A stretch of 64,000 nucleotides of DNA, taken from Thalassotalea insulae (lineage in GTDB: Bacteria; Pseudomonadota; Gammaproteobacteria; Enterobacterales; Alteromonadaceae). This document shows, one piece after another, positions 8,574 through 17,275 of this stretch. The stretch lies in assembly GCF_030161395.1 (NCBI RefSeq), contig NZ_BSST01000001.1:1054001-1118000 (forward strand), in the 5' to 3' direction. Positions within the stretch are counted from its first letter, which is position 1. The number at the start of each line of letters is the position of its first letter. Below the pieces are notes generated by a model. It worked only from the letters and a program-made list of their open reading frames with translations. It was not told the DNA's origin and did no database searches. A program made the translations under genes and the position numbers.

Positions 8574-8987
8574 TTATTTCTGTTTAAGCTTTTCTAAGCC
8601 TTCTTCTTTAGCATCCTGAGGTATATCTCGCCACGCGTCTGCAACTGAGCGAAGTAACCCAACGACTTCATCAATAGTTTCAACATTTAAAGTTGTGCTA
8701 GCATCAATCAGCCTATCAATACAAACTTCATAAAATTCATTAAAATTCTTAGAAATATCCGGTTGGCTTTCAAAATCTAACGAATCTTGTAATGATCTAA
8801 GAATACTGATCGCTTTTGATATTGAAACAGATTTAGTTTCATAGTCCTTACGATCAATACTACCTTTGGCAATAGCTAACGCATCAAAAATACCATTGAA
8901 AAGCATAGAAATAACTGTATGGGGATCTGCAGACAGTAAAGAAGATTTAATATCCACTTGTTTATAAGATTGTAAATTTTTTCTCAT
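8574..8987 (-). CDS. fliS: Flagellin export chaperone FliS
   Basis: I chose the ATG at 8987, five bases after AGGAG; an upstream ATG at 9008 has no ribosome-binding site. The protein has 137 residues and begins MRKNLQSYKQVDIKSSLL, matching the conserved FliS N-terminus. It continues with the helical region SADPHTVISMLFNGIFDALAIAKG that holds the flagellin-binding groove. FliS binds the C-terminus of newly made flagellin and prevents premature polymerisation. It lies 93 bp downstream of fliD in the usual flagellin-flaG-fliD-fliS order. Confidence 0.93.
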   Translation of the reverse strand: MRKNLQSYKQVDIKSSLLSADPHTVISMLFNGIFDALAIAKGSIDRKDYETKSVSISKAISILRSLQDSLDFESQPDISKNFNEFYEVCIDRLIDASTTLNVETIDEVVGLLRSVADAWRDIPQDAKEEGLEKLKQK

Positions 8988-9080
8988 GATAACTCCTATA
9001 GAACTCATTTAAGAACAAGCATAAAGCATACCATCCTAGGGAGTTTTTTGTTAATAAGCTAATAAAATGGTAACTTTAGC

Positions 9081-10457
9081 TTACTCCTTTCCTCCACTGC
9101 CATTGATATTGGCCAGTGATGATGTCAGGAATGCACTTGTTGCATTAAACTGTGAAACAACAGAGTCAAGATAAGTAAACTGCGAGCGCAATGTACTTTC
9201 ATAGTTACGTAATTTATCTTCCAACGCTTGCCATTCATCTGGAATTTCACTAATTTGTTCATTTAAACTTGTTTGCCTCTGTGTCAAAACTCCGTCACTA
9301 TCAATAAAAGTGCCGAGATAATCTGACATCTGCTGTGCTAAACCATTACTTGAACTAAAAAATTCAGCCACATCCTCTAACTGAGTAGAAAGAGCGTTAT
9401 TTAATCGCTCGCTACCCGTAGGGATATTAGGTGAACTAAAGGTCGACTTTTCTAAATAACCATCTTTATTAACTTCAAGCCCAATATCACGCAAGCTATC
9501 AATTGAGCCTGTTAAACCACTAATACTCTCAATCACCATATTCGCCAAGCCTTGCTTTACTTGTCGAACATTTGGATCGAATGCCAAACGACCTTGTTCA
9601 GGCGCTCCTAGCCCAGTTAAGCTATCAAAAACGGCATTATAGCCTTTAATAAATTCATCAATTAGTTCCTCGCCTGACTCAACATCTTGTTCAATAGTAA
9701 TTGTAGCAGGCGATCCTGCAACTGTTTTTTCACTTACGTTAATAGTTAAGTCTTCAATAATATTTTTAAACTCATTGGTACCACTGTACGCAGTTGTGGT
9801 TCCATCAATAATGATTTTAGCGTCCTGAGCTAACTGAACCTCAGTATTGTTGGTTGAAATATTATCTAAGCTTGCATCATCGGTTGAAATAGTTAGCCGA
9901 TTATCAACACCTGTGTTTTCATTACCAAAAACCAGAAATGAACCGGTATCACCGTTTACAATATTAACGTTTACACCAAAATTATCACTAGCTGAGTTAA
10001 TTTTATCGCGGATATCTGAAAGGGAATCGGCAGCATCGATAGCAACAACGAAACTATCGGTACCATTACCAAAAGTTAAATTACCGGAACCTACTGTTGA
10101 AGAGGAACCACCGGCAAATACAGTAGAATTATATTTATTACTTTGGGCAAGTTGTTCTACATCAATACTGAAGCTACCATTACTGGCAAAACCATTACTG
10201 GTTACCTCAACAGCAGAACTTGAAGAAGTTAGAATTTGCTTACTAAAAGCATCGTCTTCGGCAAGGCGGGATAAAATATCATCAAAGCTACTTAAAGCAG
10301 ATTTAAAGCTTCCTACTCCTGATAACTCTAAACCTAGTCTTTCTTCTTTTTCTTGGAGACGTATCTCTTCCGGAATTGCAACAGAATTAACATATGCTTC
10401 GACAATTCCTTCAAGATCTAAACCTGATCCTATTCCGAGCGCGGTAATAGTAGCCAT
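9081..10457 (-). CDS. fliD: Flagellar filament cap protein FliD
   Basis: The ATG at 10457 follows GGAGG with a 5-base spacer; a TTG at 10469 is the only alternative and is less likely. The protein has 458 residues. The N-terminus ATITALGIGSGLDLEGIV is the FliD signature and starts the D0/D1 coiled-coil part. The middle is Ser/Thr/Asn-rich and carries the variable cap domains. The C-terminus (LRSQFTYLDSVVSQFNATSAFLTSSL) is the second D0 helix. FliD forms the pentameric cap that folds flagellin at the filament tip. It sits between flaG and fliS. Confidence 0.95.
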   Translation of the reverse strand: MATITALGIGSGLDLEGIVEAYVNSVAIPEEIRLQEKEERLGLELSGVGSFKSALSSFDDILSRLAEDDAFSKQILTSSSSAVEVTSNGFASNGSFSIDVEQLAQSNKYNSTVFAGGSSSTVGSGNLTFGNGTDSFVVAIDAADSLSDIRDKINSASDNFGVNVNIVNGDTGSFLVFGNENTGVDNRLTISTDDASLDNISTNNTEVQLAQDAKIIIDGTTTAYSGTNEFKNIIEDLTINVSEKTVAGSPATITIEQDVESGEELIDEFIKGYNAVFDSLTGLGAPEQGRLAFDPNVRQVKQGLANMVIESISGLTGSIDSLRDIGLEVNKDGYLEKSTFSSPNIPTGSERLNNALSTQLEDVAEFFSSSNGLAQQMSDYLGTFIDSDGVLTQRQTSLNEQISEIPDEWQALEDKLRNYESTLRSQFTYLDSVVSQFNATSAFLTSSLANINGSGGKE

Positions 10458-10482
10458 ATTGGCCTCCAATTAATAATACAAA

Positions 10483-10893
10483 TTAAACCCTTTCATCAAG
10501 AAGTATACCAGTTCTTTTACCAATATCTTGACGCAATTCAACTATTCGCTTAGCAATTTCCAGTACTTCATCAGAAGGAAATTGTTTAATTAACTCCTTA
10601 CTATCTGAATCAAATACTTTAATTACTGTTTTATCTGAACCATCATCCTTAGCAAAGTTGATATTTTTCATTGGCATGTTGATAAAATCAGCGATGACTG
10701 CAACAGCTTCTTCTAACTCTTTCACTTCTTCTTCAGCTGTTAACTGCGATTTTTCTGGTTCATCAACTTTTTCTTTCAATTCAACCAACTTATCATCTAC
10801 ATCACCCGTTGGTTGTTGTTCTTTAGTTGCTAAACTTAAAGGGTTAACACTTACGGCGTTGCTATTAAGATCGTTTGATACTTTAACTGCCAT
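10483..10893 (-). CDS. flaG: FlaG family flagellar protein
   Basis: A 136-residue protein. The ATG at 10893 follows GGAGG with a good spacer. The N-terminal half is a variable, acidic, coiled region (DDKLVELKEKVDEPEKSQL). The C-terminal half holds the FlaG core: DGSDKTVIKVFDSDSKELIKQFPSDEVLEI, then an arginine-rich helix ending GILLDERV. FlaG proteins affect filament length in polar-flagellated bacteria; the mechanism is unclear. The position between flagellin and fliD is the standard one. Transcription probably reads through from the flagellin promoter despite the intervening hairpin. Confidence 0.9.
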   Translation of the reverse strand: MAVKVSNDLNSNAVSVNPLSLATKEQQPTGDVDDKLVELKEKVDEPEKSQLTAEEEVKELEEAVAVIADFINMPMKNINFAKDDGSDKTVIKVFDSDSKELIKQFPSDEVLEIAKRIVELRQDIGKRTGILLDERV

Positions 10894-10924
10894 AAACACC
10901 TCCGAAATTGTGATGACTTTAACC

Positions 10925-10958
10925 TAAAATGACACCCCTAAGATGGAGTGCCATTTTA
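10925..10958 (-). terminator. Terminator-like hairpin after flagellin gene 1
   Basis: A 14-bp stem (TAAAATGGCACTCC with GGGGTGTCATTTTA, including G-T pairs) and a 6-base loop lie 22 bp beyond the flagellin stop, before flaG. Partial termination here would give abundant flagellin mRNA and less flaG-fliD-fliS message. Confidence 0.65.
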
Positions 10959-10980
10959 GTAAGTCCATTATCAACTACTA

Positions 10981-11790
10981 TTATAGTAACGATAATGCGA
11001 TTTGTGGTTGTTGATTAGCCTGGGCTAACATTGAACTTGCCGCTTGTTGCAACACTGAGTTACGAGCTAGTGTAGCAGACTCTTTCGCGTAATCTGTATC
11101 TTCAATACGTGAACGTGAAGCTGATACATTTTGCGCGGTATTATCATTACTGCGGATTACTGAACCAAAACGGTTTTGCTTAGCACCTAAGTCAGCACGA
11201 ACACTGTTTACTGCCGCTAAAGCACTATCCATTTTGTCAATCGCCCCTTGAGCGCCAGCAAAATCAGTAATGGTTTCAGCCGCGGCAACAAGCGTTGCAA
11301 AGTTAGTTCCAATACTAATTGAGATAGTTTGCCCTGAATCAGCACCAACCTGGAAGTTTGCTGAATAAGTACTATCTAATAAGCTAACACCACCAAAACT
11401 CGTTTGGCTGGCAATTCTTACTAATTCCAATTCTAGTTCAGAAAATTCAGCATCTAATGCTTGACGGTCAGCATCTGTATTTGAACCATTAGATGATTGT
11501 ACAGCCAAGGTACGCATACGCTGGATGGTGTTGGTATATTCATCTAACGCCCCTTCTGCAGTTTGCGCTAATGAGATAGCATCATTTGCATTACGTGAAG
11601 CCTGATTTAAGCCATTAATCTGAGAAGTTAAACGGCTTGAAATTTGTAAACCAGCTGCATCATCCTTGGCGCTATTAATACGCTTACCTGATGATAGTCT
11701 TTCATATGAAGTACCTAATTCATTTGTAGAACGAGCAAGCTGACGTTGTGAGTTAATTGATGAGATATTACTATTTACTACTAATGCCAT
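10981..11790 (-). CDS. Flagellin (sigma-28-driven copy)
   Basis: A 269-residue flagellin made only of the D0/D1 helices. The N-terminus has the family block with RLSSGKRINSAKDDAAGLQI, the centre carries a short beta region (GVSLLDSTYSANFQVGADSGQT), and the C-terminus NSVLQQAASSMLAQANQQPQ ends in LSLL. There is no D2/D3 outer domain, as usual for short marine flagellins. Surface Ser/Thr in the central D1 segment are the probable Maf glycosylation sites; this is inference. The RBS is GGAGG, 8 bases before the ATG. A consensus sigma-28 promoter lies about 80 bp upstream. It is a close paralogue of the flagellin at 12075-12887. Confidence 0.97.
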   Translation of the reverse strand: MALVVNSNISSINSQRQLARSTNELGTSYERLSSGKRINSAKDDAAGLQISSRLTSQINGLNQASRNANDAISLAQTAEGALDEYTNTIQRMRTLAVQSSNGSNTDADRQALDAEFSELELELVRIASQTSFGGVSLLDSTYSANFQVGADSGQTISISIGTNFATLVAAAETITDFAGAQGAIDKMDSALAAVNSVRADLGAKQNRFGSVIRSNDNTAQNVSASRSRIEDTDYAKESATLARNSVLQQAASSMLAQANQQPQIALSLL

Positions 11791-11873
11791 GATAAAAGCC
11801 TCCGGGTTAAGCCACCCATTTAGTTAATTAATGGTAGAGGCTTAACGTTTTGTCTATTTGCCTCTTACAACCT

Positions 11874-11900
11874 TTATCGGACATAAAAAAAATAACTTTA
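11874..11900 (-). promoter_or_regulatory. Sigma-28 (FliA) promoter of flagellin gene 1
   Basis: On the minus strand the sequence reads TAAAGTTA, 11 bases, TCCGATAA. It differs from the classical FliA consensus (TAAAGTTT-N11-GCCGATAA) at only two positions and is correctly oriented upstream of the flagellin start at 11790. Confidence 0.9.
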
Positions 11901-12026
11901 AACTTTTTAGAAAAAATTTAATAAAAATCACTCACAGACAACACAACACATTGAAATTAAATCATTTTGTTATTTATATTTTTTCATCCCTAATAATATT
12001 AATAGTGTAAATTTTCCATTAAATAT

Positions 12027-12056
12027 AAAAAAACGGCAATAATTTGCCGTTTTTTT
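12027..12056 (-). terminator. Intrinsic terminator of flagellin gene 2
   Basis: A 12-bp stem AAAAAACGGCAA / TTGCCGTTTTTT with a 4-base loop lies 19 bp beyond the stop at 12075. On the minus strand it ends in a T run. It isolates the two flagellin transcription units. Confidence 0.9.
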
Positions 12057-12074
12057 ATTCTCAATAGCTGCACA

Positions 12075-12887
12075 TTATTGCAATAATGAAAGTGCAATTT
12101 GTGGTTGTTGGTTAGCCTGAGCTAACATTGAACTTGATGCCTGTTGCAATACCGAATTACGGGCTAGTATTGCAGACTCTTTCGCATAATCGGCATCTTG
12201 TATACGAGAGCGAGATGCTGAAACATTTTGTGCGGTATTATCATTACTACGAATAACCGAGCTAAAGCGGTTTTGCTTGGCACCTAAATCAGCTCTTGTA
12301 CTGTTCACTGTTGCCAACGCACTATCCATTTTGTCAATCGCCGCTTGAGCACCAGCAAAGTCAGTTATCGTTTCTGCGGTACCAACAATAGTTCCAAAGT
12401 TTGCAGGAATTGAGATAGAAATCGTTTGACCGGCATCAGCTCCAATTTGGAAGTTAGCAGAATAAGTACTATCTAACAAAGTAACCCCACCAAAACTGGT
12501 TGAGCTTGCTATTCTTACAAGTTCTAATTCTAGTTCGGTAAATTCAGCGTTAAGCGCTATGCGGTCAGCATCAGTATTTGAACCATTTGATGACTGAACT
12601 GCCAAGGTACGCATACGCTGAATCATATTAGTGTATTCGTCTAATGCCCCCTCTGCTGTTTGTGCAAGTGAGATTGCATCATTTGCGTTTCGTGACGCCT
12701 GATTAAGTCCGTTTACCTGGGAAGTTAATCGACTTGAAATTTGTAAACCTGCCGCATCATCTTTTGCGCTGTTAATACGCTTACCAGATGAAAGTCTTTC
12801 ATAAGACGTTCCAAGATCATTGGTCGAACGCTGCAACTGACGTTGGGCATTTAATGATGAAATATTACTATTAACTACTAAAGCCAT
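12075..12887 (-). CDS. Flagellin (second copy, next to flgL)
   Basis: A 270-residue flagellin when started at ATG 12887, which has GGAG upstream; an ATG at 12896 would overlap the RBS. It aligns with the 10981-11790 flagellin end to end without gaps of note. The same N-terminal block, DSTYSANFQIGADAGQT centre and NSVLQQASSSMLAQANQQPQ C-terminus are present. Differences cluster in the central D1 part (residues ~155-180, for example ISIPANFGTIVG). I see no sigma-28 promoter upstream, unlike the other copy. A 7-bp inverted repeat lies in its leader. The pair probably builds one filament with ordered or ratio-controlled subunits. Confidence 0.96.
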   Translation of the reverse strand: MALVVNSNISSLNAQRQLQRSTNDLGTSYERLSSGKRINSAKDDAAGLQISSRLTSQVNGLNQASRNANDAISLAQTAEGALDEYTNMIQRMRTLAVQSSNGSNTDADRIALNAEFTELELELVRIASSTSFGGVTLLDSTYSANFQIGADAGQTISISIPANFGTIVGTAETITDFAGAQAAIDKMDSALATVNSTRADLGAKQNRFSSVIRSNDNTAQNVSASRSRIQDADYAKESAILARNSVLQQASSSMLAQANQQPQIALSLLQ

Positions 12888-12912
12888 TGCTATCATCTCC
12901 TAAGTTTAGGTA

Positions 12913-12950
12913 GTGGTTCTGTGCTGATAACAACATTAAATAGGAACCAC
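12913..12950 (-). repeat. Inverted repeat in the leader of flagellin gene 2
   Basis: GTGGTTC and GAACCAC flank a 24-base spacer, 26 bp upstream of the start codon at 12887. It could be an operator half-site pair for a flagellar regulator or a leader hairpin. No sigma-28 box is recognisable in this gap. Confidence 0.45.
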
Positions 12951-13008
12951 ATTACACATTAATTTTTGACACAATTTATTTAAAGCACTATTTATGCCAA
13001 GTATTGAT

Positions 13009-14214
13009 TTAAATATAATTGAATAAAGATAATCCCTTTATTTGAATAAACGTTTGCTGTGCTGCTTGTAACGCAACTTGTGATTGTTCAAAGGCTGCGA
13101 TTGCTTTCGCAAAATCCAAATCTTCTATTTGTGATTGCCCCTGTGAGAGGTAAAGCTCTGAATCTAAATGATTATTTTTTTGAGTTTCAATCATCTTCAG
13201 TCGCACTCCAGATTCAGTACGCTGAGTGGTGATATGGTTTAAACCTGCCTCAATCTGATCTAAAATTTCACCATAATCTACTTGGTGCAGTTGGCTATTT
13301 ACGGGTGAAGCCCCAACATTCATCCAATCTATCGCTGATTTAATAGTTTCAAAAATGCCGACACTATCATCGGGAGTTAAATCAAATTCATCTCCCGGCA
13401 ACGGATTGCCACTAATTTGAACTTCCACACCATTAAAGGCAACAGTTTGCCCAGGAACATATGCAGCAGTAGTAAAAACAGTCGCACCACCACCATCGGT
13501 AACAGTTAAATCGGTAGCAGAAGTAAAGACAAATTTGTAATCAGGTGGATTAGTTAACGGATCATAAGCACTTGGAGTAGCCACAACCGCACGCCCTACT
13601 GAAATACCTGAGTTATTATTGACATATGTCGCAGAAAAATCGCCAATCGGATTATCAACCTGTTGAAAAGCTTCATCACCTGGTTGATTGGTTTCGACCA
13701 AAATACTTTTAGCTATTTGTAGTTCTCTTTTCCCATTATCCCCTACATATGTCACGCTATTGTCAGGTTGTAAGTTAAATGGCTTTTTATCAATTTGATA
13801 CCCAGCAAAAACATAACCACCCGTTTCATCTTTTGCATTAGCAATATCAAGCATTTGACTTTGAATATCTTCACCTAAGTCTGCTAAAGAAGATAAGTCA
13901 CTGTCGGATAACGTGCCATTGTTTGCCTGAATAAAAAGCTGTTTTAATTGCTGCATTAATAATTCTGCATTAGCAAATGAATTTTCCTGCAATTGATTAC
14001 GGTTTTCTGCCTGGATAATATTTTTTTGGTACTTTTCAATATTTGCCAATTCATCTTTATAACCAACTAATGTACCATAAGAAACGGCATCATCTTTAGC
14101 AGTAAGTACTCGCTTACCACTAGAGATATACTTCATTTGATCATTAACGCCCGATTGTTTCTCACTTAATCGTTGGCTATTTTGATAATAAAATTGTGCG
14201 GTTGAAACTCTCAT
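13009..14214 (-). CDS. flgL: Flagellar hook-filament junction protein FlgL
   Basis: A 401-residue HAP3. The N-terminus RVSTAQFYYQNSQRLSEKQSG followed by ISSGKRVLTAKDDAV is the flagellin-like D0/D1 helix. The C-terminus EDLDFAKAIAAFEQSQVALQAAQQTF is the matching return helix. The central part is a beta-rich insert. Two adjacent ATGs (14217, 14214) follow AGGAG; the second has the better spacing. FlgL with FlgK connects hook and filament. The gap to flgK is 12 bp. It is the last gene of the flgF-flgL transcription unit before the flagellin. Confidence 0.95.
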   Translation of the reverse strand: MRVSTAQFYYQNSQRLSEKQSGVNDQMKYISSGKRVLTAKDDAVSYGTLVGYKDELANIEKYQKNIIQAENRNQLQENSFANAELLMQQLKQLFIQANNGTLSDSDLSSLADLGEDIQSQMLDIANAKDETGGYVFAGYQIDKKPFNLQPDNSVTYVGDNGKRELQIAKSILVETNQPGDEAFQQVDNPIGDFSATYVNNNSGISVGRAVVATPSAYDPLTNPPDYKFVFTSATDLTVTDGGGATVFTTAAYVPGQTVAFNGVEVQISGNPLPGDEFDLTPDDSVGIFETIKSAIDWMNVGASPVNSQLHQVDYGEILDQIEAGLNHITTQRTESGVRLKMIETQKNNHLDSELYLSQGQSQIEDLDFAKAIAAFEQSQVALQAAQQTFIQIKGLSLFNYI

Positions 14215-14226
14215 CATTTACTCCTG

Positions 14227-16239
14227 CTACACTGCCGCCAACAAGGTATCGAAAATTTCATTAGCAACAGAAATGATCCGCGAAGATGCCTGATAAGCTT
14301 GCTGAAATTTCAACATATTCGCCGCCTCTTCGTCTAAATTGACTCCAGAAGTTTCTTGATTTCGGTTATAGGCCTGAGTAAAAAGTGCATCGGCGGTATC
14401 AGCCACTAACTCAGCTGACTTAGCATCAGAGCCAACACGCGCCGTTGAAATCCCCAGACTTTGGCTAAAAGTTTCCTTGCCATTATTTAAAATCCCTTTC
14501 TCCTGGGTTAACGCCATTAAGCCAGCATTGTTACCATTACCTATACCAAAAGCATCTTTAATTTCAAATACTTCAGGTGCCAATGCTCCTTGTCCTACTG
14601 GGTCGCCACTGATCTCTATCTGAAACGCCATTGTTGCTGGCGCAGGAGGTAAGTCAATGACCGCAGTAGCACCAGGTGCAAAACTGCCTGATGTTATCGC
14701 ACCAGCAGTAGAAGGCGGATTAGGTGGCGTGACACCCGCATCATAAATACGGTAATCATAGTTAGCACCATTTTGATAGACATCAACAGTTAGGCCACTG
14801 TTAGTAACATTTACAAAGTTGCGCGCTGCCACAGGATCATTCATAGCAATAATATTCAACGCGCCTGAACTGACGTTATCTTCCGACGCTTTCACTTCAA
14901 CTGGCGTACTGGCTGCAATACCATCCGCATCTTTTAAGGTAACTTGCATTAAAGCTGCACTATTTTCTGTAGGACGAACCAAAAATTTATCGCCCGCAGC
15001 TGGAGCACCAGAATCAATAACAAATGAAAAGCCCATACCTGTGTCATAAGTATTTGGTGGCGTTAATACTAAAGTTTGTGTGCTATTGTCAGTCATATTA
15101 GTCATGACATAGTTAGCGCCATCCCATTCCACTTGAAACTCATCCGTTGGCACTAAAGAAACATCGGTAATATTAACACTAGCTGAAACCGTACCTGTAT
15201 TATCACTGAAATTACTCACCCGGCTCTGCATTAATCCTGCGCTATTAATATCGGTAAATACATTGAGTCCCTGCTGCTGATTAAGGTCTAAGCCTTCAGA
15301 TTGGCTTTTATTTAACGTCTGTGAAATCGCCATTGCTAAGCGATTAACTTCATTACGGATCTTGCTCAAATGCTCATCACGAAATTCAAATTTCGCTCCA
15401 AGTGCTCCACCAATAGTATTTTTATTGATTTCTACCTGGCCATTAGCACTACTCAACTGTAATGAGGTTTGCATTGGATCAGGATCACCTGCCTCAATTG
15501 ACAAGGATAACGGGGTAATACCAGCAACTAACGTCGATCCACTGCCTATCATCACCGTCATCACGCCATTGGCATCAGTAACCGTATTAACTGAAGTGTA
15601 TTCACTCAATTCAGTTATTAGCTGATCGCGACGATCCAGTAAATCATTAGGTTGGCCGGTTAATGAAGCAGCGTCATTTTGCAAAATTTGATCGTTAATT
15701 TTTGCTAATTCAAATGAAATTTTGGTTATTTTGTCAGCCATTAATTGAATTTCACCGTTAGCTGATTTTTCCATTTGATCGATATTTTCATTAAGCGAGC
15801 GAAAGTCGCTAGATAAAATCTCTGCCTGACTCAATGCTATGCTGCGTAACCCTGAATCACTTGGGTTATCCGCAATACTATTCATGGCTTGATAAAACTT
15901 TTCAATTGAATTACCAATTGCCCCACCAGAAAAGCTGGTAATTTCATTTAACTGATTAAGGCTGTTATGTATGGTGTCGGAATAGCCGAGATTGGTTTTA
16001 CTATGTAGCTGCTCTTTATAAGAGAACTGATTATAAATTCGGGTAACATCTTGAACATAAGTACCAGAGCCAATAAAGTTACCATTTCCGGTATAAATAC
16101 CAATAGCTGCATTTTGTTCTGCACGTTGGCGGTTATAGCCTTCAGTATTAACATTGGCAATGTTGTGACCAGTCGTTGCCAACTGTTGCTGCGCAGCTAG
16201 CAAGCCGCTCACCCCAGTTTGATACAAATTTACCGACAT
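14227..16239 (-). CDS. flgK: Flagellar hook-associated protein FlgK
   Basis: A 670-residue HAP1. The N-terminus (YQTGVSGLLAAQQQLATTGHNIANVNTEGYNRQ) contains the rod/hook-family motif with ANVNTxGYNRQ. The C-terminus (SGVNLDEEAANMLKFQQAYQASSRII) carries the conserved end. Between them are the helical D1 and a long Gly/Ala/Thr-rich variable domain (residues ~320-560), longer than in E. coli FlgK. It is exported through the flagellar type III system. It sits between flgJ and flgL in standard order. Confidence 0.96.
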   Translation of the reverse strand: MSVNLYQTGVSGLLAAQQQLATTGHNIANVNTEGYNRQRAEQNAAIGIYTGNGNFIGSGTYVQDVTRIYNQFSYKEQLHSKTNLGYSDTIHNSLNQLNEITSFSGGAIGNSIEKFYQAMNSIADNPSDSGLRSIALSQAEILSSDFRSLNENIDQMEKSANGEIQLMADKITKISFELAKINDQILQNDAASLTGQPNDLLDRRDQLITELSEYTSVNTVTDANGVMTVMIGSGSTLVAGITPLSLSIEAGDPDPMQTSLQLSSANGQVEINKNTIGGALGAKFEFRDEHLSKIRNEVNRLAMAISQTLNKSQSEGLDLNQQQGLNVFTDINSAGLMQSRVSNFSDNTGTVSASVNITDVSLVPTDEFQVEWDGANYVMTNMTDNSTQTLVLTPPNTYDTGMGFSFVIDSGAPAAGDKFLVRPTENSAALMQVTLKDADGIAASTPVEVKASEDNVSSGALNIIAMNDPVAARNFVNVTNSGLTVDVYQNGANYDYRIYDAGVTPPNPPSTAGAITSGSFAPGATAVIDLPPAPATMAFQIEISGDPVGQGALAPEVFEIKDAFGIGNGNNAGLMALTQEKGILNNGKETFSQSLGISTARVGSDAKSAELVADTADALFTQAYNRNQETSGVNLDEEAANMLKFQQAYQASSRIISVANEIFDTLLAAV

Positions 16240-16288
16240 AACTGATACTCCTAATAAATGGCTTAAAACACTTAATCATCAAGTTGTT

Positions 16289-17275
16289 TTATTTAATTAG
16301 GCTGGATACTTTTTGCAGAGTTGCCATGATCTTCTTGGCATAGTTTGGATCTGTCGCATAACCAGCACTCTGTAATCCATGCAGGAAATGTTCCACATTA
16401 TGAGCTTTTTCTAGAGCGCCTTGATATCTGTCACTTGAAGATAGAAAATCAATGTAATCATTAATACTTTCACTGATATTTTGATAGACACGAAACGGCT
16501 CGCGTTTTTTCACCATAGCGCCTTGTTGATATTCTAAGGTTTCTTTATGTGCTTTATCACCTGACCAGCGGCTATCCGCTTTAATGTTAAACAGGTTGTT
16601 TGAGCTTTGACCTTGAGGTGTCTTAATGATTTTCTGTCCCCAACCAGTTTCTAACGCCGCTTGAGCAATCACCACCTGAAACGGCACATTTAATTTCTGC
16701 TCGACCCGTTTTGCCGGTTCAGTTAAAGCGCTGACAAAATCTTGTGGTTGTTTAAAGGCGACATTTTCTTTTGCCGTACTAACGGAATCTGCAGAATTTT
16801 GCGCTGCCGAGCGCTGAGTCACATAGTCAGTAAATTGACGTCGCTCAGGCATGGCTAACTCAGTTGGATCTTTTTTGTTAGCAGCGTCAAAACTCGCCAC
16901 CTGCGATTTTAATACACTGCTTGGCGTATAGTTTTCACTATCACCACCTAATTGACGAACAATTAAATCAGATAAACCTAACGAACCGTTATTTGATAAT
17001 TCCAGTGCAAGTTGCTGATCGTGCATATCACGATAGAATTTTGTTGATTGTGAATTAAATGGACTATCCGCTTCCAGCACATCTTGCGCGCTACGCATAC
17101 TTTTGAGCAACATTTGCATAAATATCGCTTCAAACTGCTTGGCAGCCGTTGCTAATGCTTCATCTTTAGATGCTTTATCGGTTGCTTTTGATTGCTGACG
17201 AATACTATTTAAGCCGTTAAGGTCTAAATAATTTTGTGCTTCGTTCATTCGGTTAGTCATAACATCACTGATCAT
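16289..17275 (-). CDS. flgJ: FlgJ, rod cap and peptidoglycan hydrolase
   Basis: A 328-residue two-domain protein. The N-terminal rod-binding domain is seen in AAKQFEAIFMQMLLKSMRSA (~residues 45-64). The C-terminal glucosaminidase-type domain is seen in FQVVIAQAALETGWGQ, with the catalytic Glu in ALETGWG, and in NNLFNIKA and SINDYIDFL. It clears peptidoglycan for rod assembly in the periplasm. The start overlaps the flgI stop by one base. The full two-domain form fits polar-flagellated gammaproteobacteria. Confidence 0.95.
   Translation of the reverse strand: MISDVMTNRMNEAQNYLDLNGLNSIRQQSKATDKASKDEALATAAKQFEAIFMQMLLKSMRSAQDVLEADSPFNSQSTKFYRDMHDQQLALELSNNGSLGLSDLIVRQLGGDSENYTPSSVLKSQVASFDAANKKDPTELAMPERRQFTDYVTQRSAAQNSADSVSTAKENVAFKQPQDFVSALTEPAKRVEQKLNVPFQVVIAQAALETGWGQKIIKTPQGQSSNNLFNIKADSRWSGDKAHKETLEYQQGAMVKKREPFRVYQNISESINDYIDFLSSSDRYQGALEKAHNVEHFLHGLQSAGYATDPNYAKKIMATLQKVSSLIK

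Noticed and set aside
9847..10473. 208-residue plus-strand reading frame opposite fliD
   Set aside because: It is antisense to a clear fliD gene, has low-complexity Ser/Leu/Lys composition and no ribosome-binding site.
10935..10958. TGGCACTCCATCTTAG on the minus strand as a sigma-54 promoter for flaG
   Set aside because: The -12 element is wrong (CTTAG for TTGCA), and the bases form one arm of the flagellin terminator hairpin.
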